Both the position numbers and the translations under genes were made by a program. Positions 1 through 11,354 of a DNA stretch of 64,000 bases are shown here, in pieces. The notes under the pieces are model-generated. The model saw only the letters and a list, made by a program, of their open reading frames with translations, made no database searches and was not told the origin of the DNA. Origin of the DNA: Jaltomata sinuosa (Eukaryota > Streptophyta > Magnoliopsida > Solanales > Solanaceae); the NCBI GenBank assembly GCA_003996215.1, contig QJPP01003426.1, positions 1-64,000 of the forward strand, given 5' to 3'. Positions within the stretch are counted from its first letter, which is position 1; each line of letters begins with the position of its first letter.

Positions 1-79
1 AACTGTTCTGGGCTACGGGGATTGGTTCACCTACCAGGGGTTGTAGGTGCCATCATGATCGAGAAATTGGGTCGTGACA
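1..79 (+). repeat. End of A1 5' LTR
   Basis: The terminal 79 bases of the LTR end in GGGTCGTGACA. They match the end of the 3' LTR at 7328-7406 with two substitutions, and the primer-binding site follows three bases later. The remaining roughly 3.1 kb lies to the left of the window. Confidence 0.93.
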
Positions 80-82
80 ACT

Positions 83-94
83 TGGTATCAGAGC
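83..94 (+). other. A1 primer-binding site, initiator tRNA-Met type
   Basis: TGGTATCAGAGC complements the 3' end of plant initiator tRNA-Met and lies three bases after the LTR end. This is the usual site for minus-strand priming in Tekay/Del elements. It is intact here, unlike in B2 and B3. Confidence 0.95.
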
Positions 95-292
95 TTTAGG
101 TTCACCGGTGTCATTGGTATAGGAGCCAATGTCTAGTAGAGTCCTGTGGATCGGGGCGGAGATGTCCGTACTCAATCTTTGGGAGGTTACAGTGGCATTT
201 TTGGAAATTTGACTCTTTCATTGCTTTTGTGTCATGCGTAGAACCCTTGAAGTTTCTAGAAATCTCATTTATTCTACTTCATTCTTCCGCAG

Positions 293-1558
293 ATGGTTCG
301 TACGATATCATCGGCATCACGCGGGGATGAGCCTCCCATTCCAGCACCAGCTCCAGCACAACTCCAGCACCAGCTCTAGCTCCAGTGCCAGCTCCAGCGC
401 CAGCTCCAGTACCAGCTCCAGTGCCCACTTATGTGCCAGCTCCAGCTGCAGCTTAGTCTCCAGATATTCGGGGATTACTATTACAGCTTTTGGGTGTGAT
501 TGGAGAGCGGCCTTCTGAGGTAGCGTAGACATCCGCTCAGGGGGCAGCCCTAGATGTACAGAGCTCAGGAGCGCAGCCTGCTACTATTGCTCCCCGTGCA
601 GAGGTCATTCCGATTCCATCCATTGCACAGCCTCTTGCTCCTCGCCCAGTTATGACAGAGTAAGAGCAGAAGGCGTTGGGTAGGTTTTATGAGGTTAGCA
701 CCTCCGAGGTTTGCTGGTACTTCTGGACAGGATCCACATGACTTTATTATTACCTGTGAGGAGATGTTGCATCATTTGGGTTTGTTGGAGACTCACGGGG
801 TTGGTTATACTACCTACCAGTTGGAGGGCCCAGCGAAGTTATGGTGGAGGGCTTAGGTTGCTTGTAGACCACCGTCGTCACCTCCTTTGACCTGGTCTGA
901 GTTTTATGATGCCTTTATGGCAAAGTTCCTACCCCAGAGTGATCGGGAGCGTCGCAGGGAGCAGTTTACTCACCTTGTGCAGGGATCTACGACTATCTCG
1001 GAGTATGTGACCCGTTTCCATCAGCTAGCACCGTTCGAAGCTATGATCATTCCTACCGAGGCAGATAGGATTCGCAGATTTGTATGGGGTTTGAGTCCTG
1101 AGATCAGGAAGCCAGCCTAGATATTGATTGCCAGTGGTCGGTCATTCCAGGCTATTGTAGACTATGCCCGCACTGTGGAGGACTTACAGCGACATGATCA
1201 GGGGTCCAGAGATAAGAGGCCTCGGCATCAGGGTGTCTACAGTGGTTCCAGATATGGTGGTAGGGGTCCTGGCCAGTGGAGCCGGAGTTATCAGCCACAG
1301 CAGTACCAGGGTCAGTCCAACTGACCGGTTCAGGCTTCCCTTCAGACTTTCGGTAGTACCCAGTTCAAGCAGGGTCAGAGCAGCCATCAGGGTTATGGCG
1401 GCCAGTCTTCGAGGTGTACAGTTTCTGGGGCATCAGGCCGTGGTGGTTATGCGGGATTTGCTGGTTCATCTCAACTGAGTAGGCCGTCAGGGGCTTGTTT
1501 TACTTGTGGTGCGATTGGTCATTTTGCTAGTGATTGCCCTCAGCAGGGTACAGTTCAG
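293..1558 (+). pseudogene. gag: A1 Gag, broken
   Basis: Gag would form the cytoplasmic virus-like particle and bind the element RNA. The start at 293 (MVRTISSASRGDEPP) matches the MVRTRSS start of A2. After about 20 codons a proline-alanine minisatellite puts the frame out. Further on the reading frame carries stops, for example TAG at 1118-1120 and TGA at 1322-1324. The retrotransposon gag core is readable at 887-1120 (MTWSEFYDAFMAKFLPQ onward), and an intact CCHC knuckle CFTCGAIGHFASDC lies at 1496-1537. From 1325 onward the frame runs open into the protease, so Gag and Pol form one fused reading frame, as in A2. It is not translatable as a whole. Confidence 0.88.
341..450 (+). repeat. Proline/alanine minisatellite in A1 gag
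   Basis: Degenerate copies of a CCAGCTCCAG-like 12-base word are repeated for about 110 bases. A2 has a much shorter version at the same place (14230-14280 on the minus strand). The expansion in A1 coincides with loss of the gag reading frame. Confidence 0.8.
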
Positions 1559-2224
1559 TTGGCCGAGCATTTACGGGCAGTTCAGCCTTCGGCTAGAGGG
1601 GGTGGTCGTCAGAGTAGAGGTAGTGCTCTGCATGGCAGAGCAGGTGGTAGGGATGGCGGTCGGGAAGGTGGAGGTCGTCGTCAGTTTTACGCGGTCCCTA
1701 GGAGACCAGAGGCAGAGGCCTCAGATGCTATGATTACAGGTACGATTTCTGTGTTCCATCAGTCTGCTATGGCTTTATTTGATCCTGGATCCACTTGTTC
1801 ATATATATCTGCCTACTTTGTGCCTTGCTTGGGGTTGGCTAGTGAGCCATTATCTGTTCCTGTTTCTGTTTCGACCCCAGTAGGAGATTCTTTAGTAGTG
1901 GATCGGATTGGGAGATCCTGTATGTTATCTGTTGGAGATTCAGAGACTTGGGGTGATTTGATGATTCTTGATATGCTAGATTTTGATGTGATACTGGGCA
2001 TGGACTGGTTATCCCCTCACCGTGTGGTTTTGGATTGTTATGCCAAGACCATTACCATAGCTGTGCCCGGTGTTTCCCCGGTTGTGTGGCAGGGTTCTGT
2101 TAGCCATGCACCATCTGGGATCATCTCTTATCTTCAAGCTAGGAAGTTTATTTACCGTGGGTGTTTAGCTTATCTAGCATATGTCCGAGATGTTAGTGCT
2201 GACCCTACTTCTCTTGAGTCCATT
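1559..2224 (+). pseudogene. pol: A1 retroviral-type aspartic protease domain
   Basis: The protease domain would cut the Gag-Pol polyprotein. The active-site loop LFDPGSTCSYIS is readable with DPGS at 1781-1792, and the second conserved block DFDVILGMDWLSPH follows about 70 codons later. Both match the plant gypsy protease family (RVP_2 type). An Arg/Gly-rich linker (about 1600-1690) joins it to the knuckle of Gag. The domain itself is open, from 1325 to 2458 without a stop, so it is the best preserved part of A1. It belongs to a dead polyprotein because RT downstream is frameshifted. Confidence 0.9.
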
Positions 2225-3180
2225 CATGTGGTTAGAGACTTCCTCGATGTGTTTCCTACCGACCTGCCAGGCCTTCCACCTGAGAGAGATATTGATTTCG
2301 CTATGGAGCTAGAGTCGGGCACTAGGCCCATTTCTATTTCTCCTTACCATATGGCTCCTGCTGAGTTGAGGGAGCTTAAGGAGCAGCTCCAGGATCTGGT
2401 AGCTAAGGGGTTTATTAGACCTAGTGTGTCACCATGGGTGCCCTGTTCTCTTTCGTGAAGAAAGAAGGATGGGTCGATGCGTAATGTGTAATGATTATCG
2501 ACAGCTGAATAGAGGTGACAAGTGAAAGATAGGTCATCCGTGCCGCAGGAACGATGATTGTTTGACCAAGCTTCAGGGTTCAGTCGGTTTCGAAGATTGA
2601 TTTGAGGCCGCTACCATCAGTTTGAGGATTAGGCGCGGAGGACATGCCCTAAGACAGCATTCAGGGAACACGTTATGGCCATGTATGAGTTCCTGGTGAA
2701 ATGTCTTTTTTGGGGCTACTAATGCCCGCGCAGCCTTTATGAACTTGATGCACATGGTTCCTTGGCCCGAGTTTGGAACTCATTTTGGGTGAGTAGTTTT
2801 ATAGACGACAATCTGTGGTATAACCCTCGCATAGTAAGTAGAGATGAGCATGAGCAGCACTTGAGGGTTATCCTCCAGACTTTGAGAGATCATCGGCTTT
2901 ATGCCAAGTTCTCAAAGTGCGAGTTTTGGCTTGAGTCAGTTGCATTCCTAGGGCACGTGGTGTCTAAGGATGGGATTAGGGTTGATCCGGGAAAGATTTC
3001 AGCGGTTTGGGAGTGGCCTAGACCTACTACTGTTACTGAGGTTCGCAACTTTATTGGGTTAGTAGGTTACTATCGACGGTTCGTTGAGGGATTTTCTTCC
3101 ATAGCAGCACCCTTGACTATGCTGACTAGGAAGGATGTCTCATTTTAGTGGTCGGACCAGTGTGAGGATAGCTTCCAGAG
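2225..3180 (+). pseudogene. pol: A1 reverse transcriptase, frameshifted
   Basis: RT copies the element RNA to cDNA. The entry block DVFPTDLPGLPPERDIDF and the block LVAKGFIRPSVSPW are in frame up to a frameshift at about 2440, which ends in TGA at 2456-2458. Between 2460 and 2760 the sequence still follows the A2 text, but with many small indels. From 2762 the frame is restored. The YVDD-type catalytic box reads FIDD at 2798-2809 but is followed by altered residues. The thumb and connection part (HLRVILQTLRDHRLYAKFSKCEFWL region) is well kept up to TAG at 3146-3148. It is inactive. Confidence 0.9.
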
Positions 3181-3193
3181 GCTTAAGGCCTTA

Positions 3194-3690
3194 TTGACTT
3201 CAGCTCCAGTTTTGACTTTGCCGGTTGGGGGTCAGAGCTTCTCCGTGGATTGTGATGCTTCTGGGGTTGGTCTTGGTTGTGTGTTGATGCAGCATGGTCG
3301 AGTAATAGCATATGCATCGAGGCAGCTGAAGGTTCACGAGCGCAACTACCCAACTCATGACTTAGAGTGGGCGGCGGTAGTTTTCGCACTTAAGATCTGG
3401 AGGCATTACCTATATGGAGTTCACTGTAAGATCTTAACCGATAACCGTAGTCTTCAGTATATCACAAGTCAGCGAGAGTTGAACTCGAGACAGAGGAAAT
3501 GGGTCGAGTTACTGAAGGACTATGACTTCACTATTCTGTATCATCCTGGCAAGGCAAACGTGATAGCGGATGCCTTGAGTCGGAAGACAGTGAGTATGGG
3601 TAGCCTATCTTCTCTTTTAGTTTCAGAGCGACCGTTGGCCTTGGACATCCAGTCCTTGGCTAACCGTTTTGTTAGGCTTGACTTATCGGT
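3194..3690 (+). pseudogene. pol: A1 RNase H domain
   Basis: RNase H removes the RNA strand during reverse transcription. SVDCDASGVGLG (first catalytic Asp at 3254-3256), HDLEWAAVVFALKIW (Glu) and LTDNRSL (Asp, where relatives have TDH) are visible, followed by ILYHPGKANVIADALSR. The frame is the same as upstream RT. It stays open until about 3690, where an internal deletion fuses it to out-of-frame integrase tail sequence and ends at 3721. Confidence 0.9.
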
Positions 3691-3693
3691 GAC

Positions 3694-4152
3694 TTGGTGT
3701 TTCTCCGTGTATCTCCCATGAAGGGTGTGATGAGATTTGGTAGGCGGGGCAATCTTAGCCCCAGGTACATTGGGCCGTTTGAGATTCTTCAGAGGGTTGG
3801 TAGTGTTGCCTATCAGCTAGCCTTGCCTCTGATGTTTTCAGCTATACATCTTGTATTTCATGTTTCGATGTTGCGTCGGTATGTCCCAGATGAGTCTCAT
3901 GTGTTGCAGTGGGATTCAGTTCAGTTGGGTGAGGGTTTAGCCTTTGTTGAGGAGCCGGCAGCTATTTTGGCCAGAGATGTCAGGAGATTGAGGTCGCGAG
4001 AGATCCCGGTTGTTAAGGTTCAGTGGAGGCACCGTCCAGTCGAGGAGGCTACCTGGGAGATCGAGAGAGATATGCGGGCCCAGTATCCACAGCTTCTTGA
4101 GCCTTCAGGTACCCCCTTGACCTTGACTTTCGAGGACGAAAGTCTTTTTTAG
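3694..4152 (+). pseudogene. pol: A1 integrase C-terminus plus chromodomain
   Basis: The frame reads VSPMKGVMRFGRRGNLSPRY at the start. This is the C-terminal domain of integrase (GPFEIL block), followed by a chromodomain of about 50 residues with the core VKVQWRHRPVEEATWEIE. In chromoviruses this domain binds modified histone tails and steers insertion. The zinc finger and the DDE core of integrase are missing. Compared with A2, about 1.05 kb has gone, corresponding to A2 positions 9840-10900. The stop is TAG at 4150-4152. Confidence 0.9.
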
Positions 4153-4162
4153 TAGTGGATGA
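4151..4162 (+). other. A1 polypurine tract region
   Basis: The purine-rich stretch AGTAGTGGATGA directly precedes the 3' LTR and is the expected plus-strand primer. The same 12 bases precede the LTR in A2 (complement) and B1. Confidence 0.75.
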
Positions 4163-7100
4163 TGTAATGACCCTTCCGGTTATTTCCACGAATACATTTT
4201 CCTTGTGCCGTTAGAGCGTGTTTGTAGCGGCCCCAAGTCGTTTCAGGCTTGTCGAGACCGGTATTTCAGCGCCGGGTCCATTTGTTTGATCGTACGTTTC
4301 TTTAACAAATTTCCTGAACTTTGGGTAAAATGTCTCGGAGATTTTCTCTCAATATATAAAGAGTTAGAAGTCCCCCAAAATACCAAATCGAAGGTATACC
4401 AGTCTAGTTTCCAACGCACAAAACCTCACATCCAACTGATCTCGGAGTAAAAAGTTATGACTGTTTTACCGCGGACTGTCTGGCAGAAAATGGGTTACGT
4501 ACCGGGTCGCGAACCGGGTCGGGTTAAACTCGATTTAAGCCTCAACTTCACGTTTTAAAACGCCATTTCAGTTCTGAAATAGTGATAAAACATCAGGGAG
4601 GATTCCGAAAGAATTCTTGAGTATCAAAATCGTGCGTTGGTGAATTACGAGCCTAAGCTTAAGAATTTTATTAGCATCATGCGTGTATTTGAAAATATTT
4701 TATTTAAAAGTTGAATTTGGTAAAAATTATATTATTATTGCCCTTTCAAAATATTTTAAAGGTTTATGAAAAATATTTTTTTACGATATAATTGTATATG
4801 TATTTATTTTATAAAGTGTTTATACATTGTAATATTTTAACGGAGATATTAAATTTAGTGATGTTGAAATTTATTATTATAATATAGTAGGTTTTATTCA
4901 AAATAATTTTCTATGAATTCTGGTATATTTTAAAAGTTATATTTATTATACCACGAATTTATGCAATACCCGAATATATAAATAACGGGATAAGAATTTC
5001 TTTTTGTCCCTTGTAATTGCCACCTCCACTCCACGTGTAGGTGGAGGGAGTGGCCAGCAAATGTTAGCTAAAGGTGGAAGCATGTTGAGATTACATTGAA
5101 ATGGTTGTTGCCTAACTTATATTTGCTTTACATTATATAATTAAGGATTGAACATGAGCACTGGGGGCATTTGCATACTACTGTGCACGTTAATTCTACA
5201 TAAGCTAAGGGAGATTTCTGAGGGAATATTATATTGACGCAATATTCGGTCATCGAAAGAAAATCAATTACGTACGTCAAGTTATTCCATCCCAAATCCG
5301 ATTCCGATTTAGTTTTGGATTTTCTTGGAGTGGTTCGAGCTTGGACATCATTGTTCTAGCAGCTTGTCGTCGGACGACAGGTAGTTTACGGTTTATTTTC
5401 CCTAGACTCCGCATATATAGAATAAAATTTTATTAATGGGCATCCTTGGGTTGGTTTATTAGGTTGGTACCACAGACCTCGACCGCTTTATTCAAGTCCG
5501 CCTACTTTTGTTCCTCCGTTGCTTGTAGTATTTGCCGATATATTTTATTTACCCTTGTGGTCCTGTGAGACCTTGTTGACTTTGGAACATAGAAGGTGGG
5601 ATTTTGAGGAATGTCCGCGAGTCCCGAGCATAGAATTATCCTTCTAGGCTGGTTATACTTGCTGAGTAGCTGTGGGCCTGTGCAGGGTCGATAGGTTGAT
5701 TGTGAGCTGCTGGGCAGCTATTGTGTTTGATCATACAATTTTCATGCATAAAGAGAGATTTTATACAGGTTTTACTATGGTTTGGGCTTCGGGCCTACTA
5801 GCACCATTTTCTAAACCTTGCATGGCCCGGGGGGTCCGTTTTTTATGGAAATAATTTGGAAATGGTTTAATTTAACTTGTGAATATTTCTGGATAAAGGA
5901 AAGTAAAATTATGTTTAAAATCATCAGTTTTACGATTATCGCTAGACTCGGCAGGGCCGGGGTGCTAGTTGAGTTTTCTTTTTACTTGAGATGATTTTTA
6001 GCCTCGGTCGGACCGAGCACCTGAGATGACTTTTTACGGTTTAGACCCGGTTATTCCCGGGTACCCTTGGAGGGGTTTTTGAGATATTTTCCTACTACTT
6101 TAGTCCTGGACAGGGTCTGGGCATGCATATTCGAGACTGGGTCTCTATCTTGATACCGGACTTGCTTCCAGGTGACATGCTTTGATACTGAGTTTTAGTA
6201 TGGGGTATGGGACCTCCATGGACCTTGCCATCCGGGCCAGGGGCTACAGGCTGCGTGTGCCGGAGGAAGGGTATACGGTGGAGTAGAGGTATACGGGCAG
6301 TGTCCTTCCATGGAACCTACCTGCTGGGCCGGATCGGCACCGGAGGAGGTACATACAGAGATACCATTTCACTTGAGATCTTCATGCATCATATCATTCA
6401 TTGTTGAGGCTCCACCCTTGTTTGTTGTTTGTTGATTGTACGCTCCGGTAGTATGGGATGCTGGAGGGTTTGTTTTCACTTGTTTGTGTTCCTCGGTTGT
6501 ATGGGCGGCCGAGGGACTGTAGGTAGACTTTTGCTATTTACTTACAGAATTGTTCTCTATTATGGATAAGTATGAGGTTGGTTACTGCTAGACTGTTAGT
6601 TTCTGGATTTGAGATTGATATGATTAGTTGAGTTTGATTCATATCTCTGAGCATGCCTATCGTTACTTTTTCTCTCTTCTTCTTACACTTGAGGTTACCG
6701 GTATACCGTCTATTTCGTAAACTTATTTTGTATACACTGTTGTTGCAAGGACCCCAGGTGCGTTGTTTCTTACTTTCACATGTGCCTATGGTGTGTATAT
6801 TCTGCTTACTAGCCTCACATGTGGTTCTGTTGATTTCCCTCTGGGCTAGTTCCTGTGTACCCTTCGTTGATTTCTGTGACTGCTTGCTTCTATTCTGTCT
6901 GTTACTACGCTTTTATCTTATATGTGCCCAGTCGGCCTATGATACCTAATGGGTACCTTATGCTTCGCATTTGGTGCTCACCCCTACCCCCTGCATCTTT
7001 GGGTGCAGATCCTAGTGTGGGCCATCGCCGTTAGATCGCTGTGATTCGTGCTTGGAGATCTGTTGGGGACCACTTCAGACTGAGGGTGAGCTCTTGGCGA

Positions 7101-7406
7101 TCGGAGCTTAGCTTTAGTTTATCTTTTGCTTCATGTACTCTATTATCATTCAGAGACATCTGTATATATAGTTTTGGTTTATTTGCACTCCATGTATGTA
7201 GTTTGGCTCTATACTATGATGCCAGGTTTTGGGGTTTGGTTTAGTTTCCGCATATGCATATATTTATAGTCCTTTTATCTGTTCTCTTCGTCTTGTTCTC
7301 TTATTTGTTAGATAGTAGCCCATTACAAACTGTTCTGGGCTACGGGGATTGGTTCACCTACCGGGGGTTGTAGGTGCCATCATGACCGAGAAATTGGGTC
7401 GTGACA
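4163..7406 (+). repeat. A1 3' LTR, 3244 bp
   Basis: The LTR starts TGTAATGACCC and ends GGGTCGTGACA, giving canonical TG...CA ends. It carries an AT-rich first third, a Y-rich middle and a GC-rich block around 6200-6350. Short open frames at 5672-5854 and 6207-6407 recur in other LTRs of the window. Bases 4163-6352 are an inverted copy of the neighbouring A2 LTR at 7407-9377. Confidence 0.93.
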
Positions 7407-9377
7407 ATGTACCTCCTCCGGTGCCGATCCGGCCTAGCAGGTAGGTTCTATGGAAGGACACTGCCCGTATACCTCTACTCCGTTGTATACCCTTCCTCCG
7501 GCACACGCAGCCCGAAGCCCCAGGCCCGTCTGGCAAGGTCCATGGAGGTCCCCGACCACATACTAAAACTCAGTATCAAAACATGTCATCCGGAAGCAAG
7601 TTCGGTTTCAAGATAGAGACCCAGTCTCGAATATGCATGCCCAGACCCTGTACAGGACTAAAGTAGTAGGAAAATATCTCAAAAACCCCTCCAAGGGTGC
7701 CCGGGCATAACCGGGTCTAAACAGTAGAAAGTCATCTCGGGTGCTCGGTCCGACCGAGGCTAAAATTATCTTAGGTAGCAAGAAAACTCAACTAGCACCC
7801 CGCCACTGCCGAGTCTAGCGTTAATCGTAAAAATGGTGATATAAATCATAATTTTACCTTCTTTTACCCAAAAATATTCACAAGTTAAATCAAACCATTT
7901 CCAATTCATTTCCATAAAAAAAGGGCCCCCGGGGCCATGCAAGGTTTAAAAAATAGTGTCAGTAGGCTCGAAGCCAAAACCATAGTAAAACATGGATAAA
8001 ACCTCTTTATATGCATGGAAATGGTATGATCAAACACAATAGCTGCCCAGCAGCTCACAATCAACCTATCGACCCTGCACAGGCCCATAGCTACTCAATA
8101 AGCATAACCAGCCTAGACGGATAATTCTATGCCCGGGACTCGCGGACATTCCCAATATCCCACCTTCTATGTTCCAGAGTCAACAAGGCCTCACAGGACC
8201 ACAAGGGTAAATAACACATATCGGCAAGTACTACAAGCAACAGAGGAACAAAAGTAGGCGGACATGAATAAAGCGGTCAAGGTCTGTGGTATCAACCTAA
8301 TAATCCAACCCAAGGATGCCAGCTAGTACAATTTTATCCGATATATGCTAAGTCTAGGGAGTTTAAACCATAATCCACCTGTCGTCCGATGACAAGCTGC
8401 TAGAACGACAATGTCCAAGCTCGAACCACTCCGAGAAAATCCAAAACTAAATCAGAATCGGATTTGGGCTTGAATAACTTGATGTAGATAATTGATTTTC
8501 CTTTAAATAACCAAATTGTAAAGTAAATATTTTTCTCCCAAAAATTCTCTTCAACGTGAATTTCTAAAAACGTGAACTCCTTTTGAGAAACAAACGTTGA
8601 ACTATTATCATTGAAGAATGAAAAGTGTGTAAAAAATGTGCAGGGGAAGATTTGGATATAAATAGAATTAACTTACTATACTACATAAATTAATCAAATG
8701 ATGTGTAAGTGGCCAAGTGGCAGCCTCTCAATTGATTTAGCAAGGTGTTGTCTACCCACAATACCTCCACGTGGAGTAGAGGTATTCTTATCCCAAATAT
8801 TGTTATCCCATTATGTACACAATTGGGTATTGCATAAATTCATGATAAAATAAATATAACTTTTTGAATATATCATAATAAATAGGAAATTATTTCAAAT
8901 AAAACCTACTATATTATAATAATAATTTTCAACATAAATAAATTTACTATTTCCGTTAAAATATTACAATGTATAAAAATATTATAAAATAAATACATAC
9001 ACAATTATGTCATAACAAAAGTATTTTTCATACACATTTAAAATACTTTAAAATGGTAATAAAAATATAACTCTTTACCACATTCAACTTTTAAAATAAC
9101 ATATTTTCAAATACGCGCGATGTAAATAAAATTCTTAACTTTAGGCTCGCAAGCCTTTGATACGGAACGAAGGTTAAGGTCGTATGGTCGCAATTCACCA
9201 TCACACAAATTTGATACTCAGCTTCTAAGACAGGGAATTGATCATAACGACTAATCGAATGGCCAGGGCACCGAACCACCGGTCCCAGCAAATCACAAAT
9301 GACTTGGGGCCGCTACAGGAAAGCTCTAACAGTACAAGGAAAATGTATACGTGGAAATGATCGGAAGAGTCATTACA
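7407..9377 (-). repeat. A2 3' LTR, truncated by A1 insertion
   Basis: The sequence matches 15721-17694 of the A2 5' LTR. By eye, divergence is near 8% over the first 270 bases but only about 1% in a 260-base stretch from 8640. The LTR start complement GTCATTACA ends at 9377. The internal edge at 7407 is the A1 insertion point. Confidence 0.92.
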
Positions 9378-9389
9378 TCATCCACTACT
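9378..9389 (-). other. A2 polypurine tract region
   Basis: Complement of AGTAGTGGATGA, directly next to the 3' LTR as in A1 and B1. Confidence 0.72.
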
Positions 9390-9400
9390 AAAAAGGACTT

Positions 9401-9926
9401 TCGTCCTCGAAAGTCAAGGTCAAGGGCGTACCTGAAGTCTCGAACAGCTGCGGATACTAAGCCCGCATATCTCTCTCGATCTCCCAGGTAGCTTCAACTG
9501 GACGGTGCCTTCACTGAACATTGATAACCGGAATCTCCCGAGACCTCAATCTCCTGACAACTCTGGTCAAAATAGCTACCGGCTCCTCAACAAGGCTAAA
9601 CTCTCATCCAGCTTAACCGTCTCCCACTGCAACACATGAGACTCATCTGGAACATACCGCCGCAATACATGAAAAATTGGGTGCATAGATGAAAACATCG
9701 GAGGCAAAGCTAACTGATAGGAAACACTACCAACCCTCTGGAGAATCTCGAATGGCCCAATATACCTGAGGCTAAGCTTGCCCCGCCTACCAAATCTCAT
9801 CGCGCCCCTCATGGGTGATACACGGATAAATACTGAATCACCAGCACTGAACTCTAAGGCATGAAGTCTACGATCAGCGTAGCTCTTCTGCCTACTCTGG
9901 GATGCCCGAAGTCTATCCTGAATCAC
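9401..9926 (-). pseudogene. pol: A2 integrase C-terminus and chromodomain
   Basis: On the minus strand the sequence reads SAGDSVFIRVSPMRGAMRF, then the GPFEIL block, then a chromodomain with the core RRLRSREIPVINVQ. The first part is open from 9926 to 9576. A frameshift near 9590 and a stop inside the chromodomain (VQ-stop-RHRPV) break the end. Two residues are missing in the HVSMLRRYV block compared with A1. The chromodomain identifies the element as a chromovirus. Confidence 0.88.
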
Positions 9927-10680
9927 TCAGACTCGGTCTAAGGAATCTCGAAGCAAATCTGTACTCTGTGGCCTAGATTCAAAACCATCAAACCAACCAA
10001 TCGGTGATCTGCAACGCCTACCATACAAGGCCTCAAAAGCTGCCATGCCAATGCTCGAATGGAAACTATTATTATAAGCAAACTCAGCCAAAGGCACAAA
10101 CTGATCCCACGAACCTCCAAAGTCAAGAACACAGGCCCGAAGCATGTCCTCCAGGACTTGAATGGTCCTCTCAGACTGGCCATCTGTCTGAGGGTGTAAA
10201 GCAGTACTAAGTTGAACCTCTGTACCCAAATCTCTCTGAATAGCCCTCCAGAACCCAGATGTGAACTGAGTGCCGTGGTCTGAAATGACAGAAGCTGGGA
10301 CCCGGTGCAACTGAACAATCTCACAAAGGTAGATCTGAGCTAACCTCTCTGCACCATAGGAATTCTGAACCGGCAAGAAATGTGCTGACTTAGTCAGCCT
10401 ATCAACAATCACCCATATGGAATCAAACCTATGAGAAGTACGAGGCAAACCAACAACGAAGTCCATAGTAATCTCTTCCCACTTCCACTCAGGAATGGGT
10501 AGTCGCTGCATCAACCCACCAGGTCTCATGTGCTCGAACTTAACCTGCTGACAGTTCAAGCACCGAGATACGAACTTTGATATGTCCCGCTTCATACCAC
10601 TCCACCAGTAAAGCTGTCTCAAGTCTCTATACATCTTTGCTGTGCCAGGGTGAATGGAGTATCTAGTACAATCTGCCTAA
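9927..10680 (-). pseudogene. pol: A2 integrase, zinc finger and DDE core
   Basis: Integrase inserts the cDNA into the nuclear genome. A frame of 235 codons (10634-9927) is open and holds the whole catalytic core: MDFVVGLPRT (first Asp), VISDHGTQFTSGFW (second Asp) and TDGQSERTIQVLEDML (Glu). The Cys pair of the N-terminal zinc finger is visible in RCLNCQQ, and its second His in YSIHPG. The first His position (EAH in relatives) reads Asp, just after an in-frame stop near 10680. It is the longest intact catalytic domain in the window but cannot be made as part of Gag-Pol. Confidence 0.92.
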
Positions 10681-10989
10681 TGAATTATCAACTGAATCAA
10701 ATCACTAATCCTCAGAACACAAAGGCAACTATCAAACCTCAGAACCCCATCTGAATCTAGAGTAGCCCGACTGGTCTCACCCTAAAAAATCTGATCACGA
10801 AGGTCACACAATTGTTGATCCACAAACTGACGGCTCAGAATCTGATCAATCAAAGTAGAACGAACCTCAACACTGGTGAGAACTCTGCTAGGATCCGACA
10901 AGTCAAGCCTAACGAAATGGTTAGCCAAGGAATGGATGTCCAAGGCCAACGGTCACTCTGAAACTGAAAGAGAAGCTAGGCTACCCATA

Positions 10990-11354
10990 CTCACTGCCTT
11001 CCGGCTCAAGGTATCTGCCACTATGTTTGCCTTGCCCGGATAATACAGAATAGTAAAGTCATAGTCCTTCAGTAGCTCAACCCACCTCCTCTACCTCGAG
11101 TTCAGCTCTCGCTGACTTGTGATATACTTAAGACTACGGTGATCAGTGAAGATCTCACAGTGAACTCCATATAGGTAATGCCTCCAGATCTTGAGCGCGA
11201 AAACTACCGCCGCCAACTCTAAGTCATGAGTGGGGTAGTTGCGCTCATGAACCTTAAGCTGCATCAATGCATATGCTATTACTCGACCCTGCTGCATCAA
11301 CACACAACAAATACCAACCCCAGAAGCATCACAATACACGGAGAAGCTCTGACC
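10990..11354 (-). pseudogene. pol: A2 RNase H domain
   Basis: SVYCDASGVGICC carries the first catalytic Asp (codon 11330-11328). HDLELAAVVFALKIW carries the Glu and FTDHRSLKYI the second Asp. The frame is open to a stop after QRELNSR at about 11091. Beyond it the text YPGKANIVADTLSRKAVSMG is still readable up to about 10980. It lies directly downstream of RT in the same frame. Confidence 0.9.

Larger units (their letters stand above)
1..7406 (+). mobile_element. Ty3/gypsy chromovirus copy A1 (Tekay/Del-like), 5' end outside window
   Basis: This is an LTR retrotransposon on the plus strand with gag, protease, RT, RNase H, a remnant of integrase and a chromodomain in that order, followed by a 3.2-kb 3' LTR. 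Only the last 79 bases of its 5' LTR are in the window. They differ from the end of the 3' LTR (7328-7406) at two positions. The pol order with RNase H before integrase, the C-terminal chromodomain and the very long LTRs fit the Tekay/Del chromoviruses. The internal part is 4083 bp against 5261 bp in relative A2, mostly because of an integrase deletion near 3690. The element ends exactly where minus-strand A2 LTR sequence starts, so it inserted into A2. The expected duplication (ATGTA at 7407-7411) cannot be checked because the left end is missing. Confidence 0.9.

Noticed and set aside
234..518. Ser-rich open frame of 94 codons at the window start
   Set aside because: It is the shifted frame of the CCAGCTCCAG minisatellite in A1 gag. 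The complementary Leu/Glu-rich frame (532-317) is its shadow.
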